A stretch of 64,000 bases of DNA, from contig CANGOP010000009.1 in the NCBI GenBank assembly GCA_947455595.1, positions 61,948 through 125,947 on the forward strand. The letters are read 5' to 3'. The notes beneath the pieces were generated by a model. The model saw only the letters and a program-made list of their open reading frames with translations. It ran no database searches and had not been told where the DNA came from. How positions within the stretch are numbered: the first letter of the stretch is position 1; every line of letters starts with the position of its first letter. A program made the translations under genes and the position numbers. Source of the DNA: Gammaproteobacteria bacterium (GTDB lineage: Bacteria; Pseudomonadota; Gammaproteobacteria; Steroidobacterales; Steroidobacteraceae). Of this stretch, positions 44,231 to 51,787 are shown in pieces.

Positions 44231-45013
44231 ATGGATCTGCAGCGTTTGTACTCCGTCGCCGGCAAGACAGTCCTGATCACCGGCGGCGTCGGAGGCATTG
44301 GCCGAATGCTCTCCGAAGGGTATGCCGCAGCCGGCGCACGCGTGCTCATCACCTCGCGCAAAGCCGATGCGCTGCAAGAAACGCTGATCGCGCTGCGTGC
44401 CCACGGTGCCGACGCCGAGGGCTGCGTCGCAGACCTTGCGACCAACGAAGGCGTACACGAGGTCATCGCGTGGATGAAGTCCAACACCCCGTCGCTGGAC
44501 GTCCTGATCAATAACGCCGGTGCGACCTGGGGTGCCCCTTTCGGGGAGTTCCCGTCGAAGGCGTGGGAGCCTGTCATGCACGTCAACGTGCAGGCGCCCT
44601 TTGAGTTGGCTCAAGGTCTCCTTCCGCTGTTGGAGGCTGCGGCGTCACGAGAGAACCCGGCGCGCATCATCAACATCGGCAGCGTGTACGGCGCAACGAC
44701 CGACGTCCTGACGGCCTATTCGTATACGGCGAGCAAAGCGGCCATCCATCAGATCACCCGCGTCCTCGCGCACGAACTGGCGGCCAAGCACATCCTCTGC
44801 AATGCCGTCGCACCCGGCCTCTTCCCATCCAAGATGACCAAGTTCTTGCTCTCGGAAACGTACAAGGATTCGATCTTGGCCGGCATCCCGTTGCATCGGC
44901 CGGGCACGCCGGAGGATATCGTCGGCCTGATGATGTTCTTGAGCTCCCGCGCCAGTGCCTACATCACCGGCGCCATTATCCCCATCGACGGCGGTATCCT
45001 AATTGCACACTGA
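44231..45013 (+). CDS. short-chain dehydrogenase/reductase
   Basis: A 260-residue classical SDR. GGGAG lies 5 bp before the ATG. Cofactor motif LITGGVGGIGRMLSEGYAA and structural NNAGATWGAP; catalytic Ser-Tyr-Lys in INIGSVYGATTDVLTAYSYTASKAA; C-terminal ITGAIIPIDGG. The basic residues after the second strand (ITSRKADAL) suggest NADP(H). It probably interconverts a hydroxy and a keto intermediate of the pathway. It is divergent from the mutase and followed 13 bp later by an enoyl-CoA hydratase. Confidence 0.9.
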   Translation: MDLQRLYSVAGKTVLITGGVGGIGRMLSEGYAAAGARVLITSRKADALQETLIALRAHGADAEGCVADLATNEGVHEVIAWMKSNTPSLDVLINNAGATWGAPFGEFPSKAWEPVMHVNVQAPFELAQGLLPLLEAAASRENPARIINIGSVYGATTDVLTAYSYTASKAAIHQITRVLAHELAAKHILCNAVAPGLFPSKMTKFLLSETYKDSILAGIPLHRPGTPEDIVGLMMFLSSRASAYITGAIIPIDGGILIAH

Positions 45014-45026
45014 GGAGACGCGCGCC

Positions 45027-45815
45027 ATGGCGACGTATACAACCCTTCGGCTTGAAAAACGCGGCGCCGCCGACTGGCTGAGCCTGAACCGCCCAAGTGC
45101 CTTGAATGCGCTTGATCCGGTCATGGTGAGTGAGTTGCACCACTACTTTACGGCACTTGAGCGCGACCCGTCGGTACGCGTCGTCGTCCTGAGCGGGCAA
45201 GGCAAGTCGTTTTGTGCGGGTCTTGACCTGAAAGAGATTGGCACGCGAATCGAGGCGATGGATGAGACCGCCGTGTGGGCTGAACAGCGTTCACTGAGCC
45301 GGCTGATCATCGCCATGCGACGCTGCCCGCAGCCCATCCTCTGTCTACTGCACGGATCGGCCTCCGGCGGTGGCTTTGCCCTCGCCCTCGCCTCCGATAT
45401 CCGCATCGCCACGCCCGATGCGCGGATGAATGCCGCGTTCATCCAAGTGGGCCTCACCGGTTGTGACGTGGGCGTAAGTTATCACCTTCCGCACATGGTC
45501 GGTTCATCGGTTGCCGCGGAACTCCTCATGACAGGTCGCTTCCTCTGTGCCGAGCGCGCCTATGGCTTGGGACTGGTGTCGGAGATTGTTCCGTCAGAAG
45601 AACTCTCTGCGTGCGGCGAGCGCTGGGCGCAGGACTTGTTGAAAGCCGCGCCGATGGGGCTTGCCCTGACGAAGTCGGGGCTCACCGCCGCGTTGGGGGT
45701 CGATCGTTTGGAAGCCGCGGTCGAGATTGAGGACCGTCAGCAGGCGCTCATGGCCAACTCAAGCGAGTTCAAGGCCCGGATTCGCGGTTTTTTAAATCGA
45801 ATGATGGCGCGTTAA
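45027..45815 (+). CDS. enoyl-CoA hydratase/isomerase family protein
   Basis: A 262-residue crotonase. GAGGAG lies 9 bp before the ATG. Oxyanion-hole segments are GKSFCAGLDLKEIG and HGSASGGGFALALASDIRI, followed by AAFIQVGLTGCDVGVSYHLP, which lacks the usual first hydratase glutamate (GLTGCDVG), so an isomerase, hydrolase or lyase variant is possible. It forms a two-gene unit with the SDR and ends just before a strong hairpin that also closes the TonB receptor gene. Confidence 0.86.
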   Translation: MATYTTLRLEKRGAADWLSLNRPSALNALDPVMVSELHHYFTALERDPSVRVVVLSGQGKSFCAGLDLKEIGTRIEAMDETAVWAEQRSLSRLIIAMRRCPQPILCLLHGSASGGGFALALASDIRIATPDARMNAAFIQVGLTGCDVGVSYHLPHMVGSSVAAELLMTGRFLCAERAYGLGLVSEIVPSEELSACGERWAQDLLKAAPMGLALTKSGLTAALGVDRLEAAVEIEDRQQALMANSSEFKARIRGFLNRMMAR

Positions 45816-45829
45816 CGCCGCTTAACAAG

Positions 45830-45859
45830 GCTGGCGGTGGAGTCACCTCCACCGCCAGC
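45830..45859. terminator. terminator hairpin between convergent genes
   Basis: GCTGGCGGTGGA (45830-45841) and TCCACCGCCAGC (45848-45859) form a perfect 12-bp stem with a GTCACC loop, placed 14 bp after the hydratase stop and 7 bp before the receptor stop. A U tract is lacking on both strands, but the position suits a bidirectional terminator. Confidence 0.7.
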
Positions 45860-45866
45860 GGCATCA

Positions 45867-48092
45867 TCAGAAGCTATAGCCAACCGTCAGACCGAAGGTC
45901 CGCGGCGGCATCAACGTACCGACGCGCGAGCTCAAATACAGCGGTGCGGTGATGATGTTGTTGGCCGTCACCGTCTTGTCGCCAGCATTACGCACCCACG
46001 CCGTGAAGGTCGTGTGGTTCGCCAGCTCGTACGACATGTGGAAATTCAACAACGTGTACGCCGGCTGATAAGCGTCCGCATTGTTCCACTCGGTGAAGAA
46101 CACCTTGTCGGAATAGACGGCCTCACCGTGCCAGGTGAACTCACCACCCGCTGCCGGGGTGCGGTACGTCAAGCCCACGTGACCGCTGAACTCCGGTGCG
46201 TTCGAGAGCGTGTTGCCCGCCAACTGCACGGTGGAGAAGCCGGTCCGGTAGTAGTTGTTGACGAAGTCCAAGTACTTCGCGTTCAGGTACGTCAAGGCGA
46301 GGTCGCCGGTGAGGCCCTGGGTCAGCTTCGCATGGGTTTCGTACTCGATACCGTAGTTGCGCGCTTTCGCCGCATTACGGGTCTCGACGGTGCTGTCGGC
46401 ATTCACGAAGCCGACCTGGAGGTCCTTGTAGTCGTAGTAGAACACGGACAGGCCGGTGAACACCTTCTTGTCAGCGCTCGTGGACTTGAAGCCCACTTCG
46501 TACGAGGTCACGAACTCGGGGTTGATGACCGAGTTCATGCTGCCGATGTTGATCACGCCCGACTTGAAGCCGCGGGTCACGCCGCCGTACACCAACGAAC
46601 CGCCGTCCGTGTGGTACTCGAGCTGTGCCTTCGGAGTCACGGCGTTCCAGCTGCGCTCCTTATCGGTCGGCAGGAGAACGCCCAACGCGCCAAACTCGAA
46701 GAAACCCGTACCGGCACGCTTTTCGTTGTTGAAACGAGCGCCCAGGGTGAGGTTCAGGTGAGTGGCGATTTCCTTCGTGCCCTGCAGATACGCACCATAG
46801 GCATCGGTCGTCACCGTACCGGACTGATGGTAGTTCGTGCTGTCAAACGCACTGCAAGGGATGGCCGCATCCGGCACGATCGGCGAGCAGTTACCGCCCA
46901 GAATGAAGGGCCCGAGGTTATACAAGGGCACCAACACGCTGCCCGGATTCTTCTCGTGGAAGAACATCGCACCGGCCAACCAGTTCACACCGCCCGAGGT
47001 CGTTGAGAAGGTGAATTCCTGACTGTAGGAGGTGCTCGACTCGTCGTAGTTGTTCTGACCATACAGATGGGCATCCGTGGCCGCGAGATCGTCCCGGTTG
47101 AAGCGCGTGAAATCGCGCCATGCCGACACGGACTTCAATTCGAAATTATCCGGCTTCCAGTCAACGATCGCCGTCACGCTCGAGCCGTGGCGCTTGTTGA
47201 TCGCATCTTCACGCGACCAAATGTTCCGCGGGTCCCCGCCATGATCAAAAATCGTCGTGCCACCGTACACGGCGGCCAACGTCAGCGGCGCAAACGCAGT
47301 GCCACCAAAGTAGTGGAACGCATAGTTGTTGTCGTCTTCGTTGAAGTGATCGGCGATCACGTCAATGACCACGTGATCCGATGCTTTGACCCGCAAGCTC
47401 GCGCGGACGGCGTAGGCATCGCGATCATCCACCGGGTTGCCGGTGTAGAGGTTCGTGCCGTAACCGCCGTGCTTTTCCCACTTACCGGCCACGCGCATCG
47501 ACACGCGATCCGAGACTGGCCCACCGATGGCACCCTCGAGGATCTTCGACGCGTAATTACCGATCGTGAAGTCCGCGTAGCCCTCGAGGGTGTCGGTCGG
47601 CTTCTTCGTCACGAGATTGACAACGCCGGCCGTGGCACCGCGACCGTAGGTCGTGCCCTGCGGACCGCGCAGCACTTCCACGCGCTCAAGGTCAAAAAAT
47701 CCGGTCAACTGTTCCGCTGGCCGCGCGATCTGCGCCTCATTCTGCAAGAACGCGACGGCGCCGTCGGCACCCAGGTCGATGGAGGTCAGGCCGACGCCAC
47801 GGATGAAGGCGCGGTTGACGCCGAACTGGTTACCGATCGACAGATCCGGTACCGCAGCCGACAAGTCATTCACATTCGAAATACCACCAGCGCCGAGGCC
47901 CTCGGAGGTGATCGCGGTGATGGCCGCAGGCGTGTCGGCGATCGTGTCGGCGCGCTTCGTAGCGGTCACGACGATCTCTTCCAGAGTACCGGCAGTCTCG
48001 GCCGCAGTGGCCACGCTCGTGACGAGGACCGCACCGATGGCAAGCGCAAGTGCCGAACGGCTGGCGCGGTTTAAATTGCTGACGATAGGCAT
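45867..48092 (-). CDS. TonB-dependent outer-membrane receptor
   Basis: A 741-residue receptor. Signal peptide MPIVSNLNRASRSALALAIG ends near TAAETA; TonB-box-like EEIVVTATKR follows. The plug has TPAAITAITSEGL, AFIRGVGLTSIDLGADG and VEVLRGPQGTTYGRGATAG; the 22-strand barrel ends FGLTVGYSF with terminal Phe. No iron-specific feature is evident. Receptors with this layout import diverse compounds in sphingomonads and Xanthomonas relatives. Its promoter shares the operator motif of the catabolic operons, so it probably imports the substrate of the island. Confidence 0.93.
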   Translation of the reverse strand: MPIVSNLNRASRSALALAIGAVLVTSVATAAETAGTLEEIVVTATKRADTIADTPAAITAITSEGLGAGGISNVNDLSAAVPDLSIGNQFGVNRAFIRGVGLTSIDLGADGAVAFLQNEAQIARPAEQLTGFFDLERVEVLRGPQGTTYGRGATAGVVNLVTKKPTDTLEGYADFTIGNYASKILEGAIGGPVSDRVSMRVAGKWEKHGGYGTNLYTGNPVDDRDAYAVRASLRVKASDHVVIDVIADHFNEDDNNYAFHYFGGTAFAPLTLAAVYGGTTIFDHGGDPRNIWSREDAINKRHGSSVTAIVDWKPDNFELKSVSAWRDFTRFNRDDLAATDAHLYGQNNYDESSTSYSQEFTFSTTSGGVNWLAGAMFFHEKNPGSVLVPLYNLGPFILGGNCSPIVPDAAIPCSAFDSTNYHQSGTVTTDAYGAYLQGTKEIATHLNLTLGARFNNEKRAGTGFFEFGALGVLLPTDKERSWNAVTPKAQLEYHTDGGSLVYGGVTRGFKSGVINIGSMNSVINPEFVTSYEVGFKSTSADKKVFTGLSVFYYDYKDLQVGFVNADSTVETRNAAKARNYGIEYETHAKLTQGLTGDLALTYLNAKYLDFVNNYYRTGFSTVQLAGNTLSNAPEFSGHVGLTYRTPAAGGEFTWHGEAVYSDKVFFTEWNNADAYQPAYTLLNFHMSYELANHTTFTAWVRNAGDKTVTANNIITAPLYLSSRVGTLMPPRTFGLTVGYSF

Positions 48093-48157
48093 GGATCGAA
48101 CCCCCTCACAACGGGCTAATAATAGGAAGCCACCCGTCGGGGCGGCCGTGTACTAGT

Positions 48158-48199
48158 GTTATACGCCTTCTTACTGTCAGTCAATAATTCGTGACTGAC
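48158..48199 (-). promoter_or_regulatory. TonB-receptor promoter with operator-like palindromes
   Basis: On the minus strand TTGACT (48184-48179), 15 bp, TATAAC (48163-48158) looks like a sigma-70 promoter with a short spacer. The palindrome ACTGTCAGT (48173-48181) overlaps the -35, and a larger inverted repeat GTCAGTCA (48176-48183) / TGACTGAC (48192-48199) covers its upstream edge. This matches the motif at 44146 and suggests repression by the same TetR protein. Confidence 0.55.
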
Positions 48200-48255
48200 G
48201 TAAGCAAGGCGTTGCTCGAAAGCAACATCTGCCGCAACCAGCGATCGGACACCGC

Positions 48256-49305
48256 CTACGCACTCACCGGCGCGAGGGTCGCTTGGCGACCGGCAAACAA
48301 GGCATGCAGCTCCGCCGCAATGGCCAACGCGATCGCCTCCGGTGTCGGCGCGCCAATATCCAACCCGACCGGACCCCGTAGGCGGGCACGCAACGCCTCA
48401 GCACCGTCACGACCGACCATACCCAATAGGCGCTCACGACGGGCACGGGGCCCGAGCAAGCCAATGCGCGGGATGGCGCTGCCCGCGAGACCCGCCAGAT
48501 ACAGGGCATCGCTGTCGAGATGGTGGCTCATCACCACAGCGGCGTCGAAACGTGCGAGCGGCAACCGCTGCGCGAGCGTGGCTGCCGGCCCGAGCGACCG
48601 CTGCGCGCCGCGCCAATCCGCATTGTCGAGATAGAGTGGCCGGTGATCCGCCACGGTGACCAGAAAGCCGAGTCCGGCGAGCAAATGGACCAAGGGCACC
48701 GCGTCCGGCCCGGCGCCACAAATCAGCACGTGCGGCGGCGGCGCTAAAAATTCGACCCAGGCCTGTCGATGGACGTCCAACGCCACATTGCCGCTGCGTT
48801 GTGCCGCGAGGCAGTTCGAAAGCGCGGACGACAGCGCCTCATCATCGGCCGCCACGCAGCGGGTACCGAGCCCTTCGACAGGACCGGTATGCACGACCGC
48901 CAACGCCGAGGGGTGCCCCTGCCCGACCCGTGCCACGAGCCCCAGCAACTCGGCTAACACCATGGAGCCGGGCGTGACCTGCTCGAGCAAGACGCGCATG
49001 GCACCTTCACAGCCGGCACCGATACCGTAAATCAGATCGTCCGTGGTGCGCATGTCGTATTGCGCGATCGCCGCAACCCCGGTCGTGAGCACTGCGTGCG
49101 CATGCTCCGCCAAATCGCGCTCCAGGCAGCCGCCCGACAACAGGCCGGTCATCCGACCGTTGGCCTCAATCAGCATCCGCGCGCCGGCCTTGCGGTACGT
49201 CGACCCTTCCGTGGAGACGATGGTCGCGAGAACGGAAGGCTCCTGCAGCGCAGCCAGCCGCGCCGTCAGTAACTCCAAACTGGTATCGAGACGCGGCAGG
49301 CTCAT
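48256..49305 (-). CDS. coxI: XdhC/CoxI-family molybdoenzyme maturation protein
   Basis: A 349-residue protein of the XdhC/CoxI family, which handles molybdenum cofactor (sulfuration or insertion) for xanthine- and CO-dehydrogenase type enzymes. The N-terminal XdhC_CoxI domain has ATIVSTEGSTYRKAGARML and MTGLLSGGCLERDLAEHA plus GIGAGCEGAMRVLLE. The C-terminal Rossmann domain has HVLICGAGPDAVPLVHLL and SHHLDSDALYL. It is divergent from the RcoM-like regulator, with 152 bp between starts, and is one of two XdhC-like genes flanking the CO-dehydrogenase operon. Confidence 0.85.
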   Translation of the reverse strand: MSLPRLDTSLELLTARLAALQEPSVLATIVSTEGSTYRKAGARMLIEANGRMTGLLSGGCLERDLAEHAHAVLTTGVAAIAQYDMRTTDDLIYGIGAGCEGAMRVLLEQVTPGSMVLAELLGLVARVGQGHPSALAVVHTGPVEGLGTRCVAADDEALSSALSNCLAAQRSGNVALDVHRQAWVEFLAPPPHVLICGAGPDAVPLVHLLAGLGFLVTVADHRPLYLDNADWRGAQRSLGPAATLAQRLPLARFDAAVVMSHHLDSDALYLAGLAGSAIPRIGLLGPRARRERLLGMVGRDGAEALRARLRGPVGLDIGAPTPEAIALAIAAELHALFAGRQATLAPVSA

Positions 49306-49457
49306 CGGTTGATCCTTACAGACGGTTCAGAATGGTAGTGTAGCGCGGGAATGTCGCCGCGCATCCGCGGGCCCGGTGCGGCCGGGTCGGACCGTGCGAT
49401 CGGCATTCAGTGCCAGCAGAGTCCGTCCACCGCGTGCAACGGGAGTTGCGAAGCGTC

Positions 49458-50249
49458 ATGTCAGTCGATCACAGCACGAATATCCGTCTCGAATTGCTCG
49501 AAACACTCCCGGTCGGCATTGTGCACCTGACGGCTGAGCGGGAAGTGGCCGCCATGAACGATCATGCTCGCGCGATCCTGCCGATCGACGTCAAGCGTCC
49601 TTTCGGCCGTTTGGTCTCGCAATTCCATACCGCGCGTGCCCGTACCAAAGTCGACGCGCTCCTTGATGAGACAGCCACTGGGTGCCCTCTGAGCGCGCAA
49701 AGCTCGCTCACCATGATGATCGACATCCCCGACCGGGTATTGCTGATCAAACTGTCGCAGTTGAGCGATGAGGCGCAACAGCCCACCGGATTCATCTTGG
49801 TGTTTTTCGATGTCACGGACTGGGTCGCGGTTCCCTCGGAGGGTGACGCCGCAACGCCGACCGCCGCGCAGTTGCGCCTGACTCAGATCCCCACCCTGGT
49901 CGATCGGCAGGTCCGTTTTTTACCCGTGCCATCGGTCACTTGCCTAGAGTCGAACGCCCACACCGTCCGCATTTACACGCGTGAGGGTGTACATACGTGC
50001 AACTTGAGCATCAGCGACCTGCAGGACCGGCTGGATCCTCGGCAGTTCCTGCGCGTCCACCGCCGCTTCATCGTCAATCTCGACCAGGTGACCGGCCTGA
50101 ACCGGGTCGGGTCGCGCACGCTCGTACTCTTGCAGGGACAGGCCGCTCCGGAAGTGCCGGTGTCCAGAGAGGTCATCACCCGTCTAAAACGCGCCCTGAA
50201 GGTGCCCAAAGGCGTCGCATCCCGCGCAAAAAACGGGCGTGTGGATTGA
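49458..50249 (+). CDS. rcoM: RcoM-like haem PAS-LytTR regulator of CO oxidation
   Basis: A 263-residue one-component regulator: PAS domain (about 8-130), linker, LytTR DNA-binding domain (about 155-250; FLPVPSVTCLESNAHTVRIY, LRVHRRFIVNLDQV). RcoM of Burkholderia xenovorans binds haem in its PAS domain through His74, Cys94 and Met104 and activates CO-dehydrogenase genes when CO is present. Here QFH57, GC76PL and MM86-87IDIPDRVLLIK occur with almost the same spacing (His to Met 30, Cys to Met 10-11). It lies directly before coxM, and two LytTR boxes are in the gap. The ATG at 49458 is chosen because the PAS fold starts there; GGGAG is 12 bp upstream, rather far. Confidence 0.85.
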   Translation: MSVDHSTNIRLELLETLPVGIVHLTAEREVAAMNDHARAILPIDVKRPFGRLVSQFHTARARTKVDALLDETATGCPLSAQSSLTMMIDIPDRVLLIKLSQLSDEAQQPTGFILVFFDVTDWVAVPSEGDAATPTAAQLRLTQIPTLVDRQVRFLPVPSVTCLESNAHTVRIYTREGVHTCNLSISDLQDRLDPRQFLRVHRRFIVNLDQVTGLNRVGSRTLVLLQGQAAPEVPVSREVITRLKRALKVPKGVASRAKNGRVD

Positions 50250-50267
50250 TGCAATGCCGCAAATGCG

Positions 50268-50297
50268 ACAGTTCATGCCTCTTTTTGGTCAGTTCAT
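50268..50297 (+). promoter_or_regulatory. two LytTR-type binding boxes before coxM
   Basis: ACAGTTCAT (50268-50276) and TCAGTTCAT (50289-50297) are direct repeats exactly 21 bp apart, and each fits the LytTR half-site pattern [TA][AC][CA]GTTN[AG][TG]. The 12-bp gap equals the usual spacing. A weaker GTCATG follows at 50311. They sit about 100 bp before the coxM start and are the expected target of the adjacent RcoM-like protein. A clear -10 is not identified. Confidence 0.7.
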
Positions 50298-50399
50298 GCG
50301 GTTTTTGAGGGTCATGTACAGGTTTTGTTGAGTTTAATTCTGGGCTATGGCTAGACTCGGGTGTCCCGCGGAAGATTATGTCCGTAACCAGAGGTGCCC

Positions 50400-51263
50400 A
50401 TGATTCCTCCGAAATTCGATTACCACGCGCCCAAATCCGTCGCTGAAGCGGTCGCACTGTTAGGTTCGCTCGGTTCAGAAGCCAAACTGCTCGCCGGCGG
50501 CCACAGTCTGCTCCCCATGATGAAGTTGCGCTTCGCGCAACCGGCACACTTAGTCGATCTCAATGGCATTGCAGATTTGCGCGGCATCTGTCTCGACGGT
50601 GACACGGTCGTGATCGGCGCGATGACGGTCGAAAACGACCTCATCGCTTCGGATTTGCTGCGCGAGCGTGTGCCCCTGCTCGGTGAAGCAGCCCGTTTGA
50701 TCGCGGATCCGCAAGTTCGCAATCGCGGCACGATCGGCGGTGACATCGCCCACGGCGATCCGGGGAACGACCACCCGGCACTGTCCTTGGTCTTGGATGC
50801 GCAATTCGTGCTGCAGGGCCCCAACGGTCGACGCACCGTGGCGGCCAATGGCTTCTTCCTGGGTACCTATATGACGCAGCTGGAAGAGAGCGAAGTCATG
50901 GTCGCCATCCGGGTCCCCTCCTTCGCAAAGGGTACCGGCTGGGCCTACGAGAAACTGAAGCGCAAGACGGGCGACTGGGCGACCGCCGGTTGCGCTGTGG
51001 TGTTGCGCCAGTCGGGCGGTGTCGTCACGCACATCCGGATCGGACTCACCAATCTCGCACAAACGGCCCTTCGCGCAGAAGAAGCCGAACAGTGTTTGCT
51101 GAACCAGCCCTTCAACGAGGCAGCGGTCAAGCGCGCCGTGGCGGCTGCCATGGCGATCACGGATCCCGCCGAAGATTTACGCGGTGATCCGGAATACAAG
51201 CGCGCAATGGCTGGCGTCATGGTCCAGCGTGCACTCAACAATGCCTGGGCGCGTAGCGCCTGA
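50400..51263 (+). CDS. coxM: aerobic CO dehydrogenase, medium (FAD) subunit
   Basis: A 287-residue flavoprotein subunit. GAGG lies 5 bp before the ATG. The two FAD loops are [18 protein letters not shown] and [21 protein letters not shown], and the C-terminal CO-dehydrogenase flavoprotein domain has [18 protein letters not shown]. It passes electrons from the iron-sulfur subunit to the respiratory chain. First gene of coxMSL; the next start is 20 bp on. Confidence 0.94.
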   Translation: MIPPKFDYHAPKSVAEAVALLGSLGSEAKLLAGGHSLLPMMKLRFAQPAHLVDLNGIADLRGICLDGDTVVIGAMTVENDLIASDLLRERVPLLGEAARLIADPQVRNRGTIGGDIAHGDPGNDHPALSLVLDAQFVLQGPNGRRTVAANGFFLGTYMTQLEESEVMVAIRVPSFAKGTGWAYEKLKRKTGDWATAGCAVVLRQSGGVVTHIRIGLTNLAQTALRAEEAEQCLLNQPFNEAAVKRAVAAAMAITDPAEDLRGDPEYKRAMAGVMVQRALNNAWARSA

Positions 51264-51283
51264 CCCTTCGGAGAACTCCGCTC

Positions 51284-51769
<486 letters not shown>

Positions 51770-51787
51770 TTTCTGGAGACGTAACTC

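Noticed and set aside
45837..48074. Long plus-strand open frames (45837-47006 and 47067-48074) opposite the TonB receptor
   Set aside because: The receptor frame has a signal peptide, plug and barrel signatures; the antisense frames have none and are composition artefacts.
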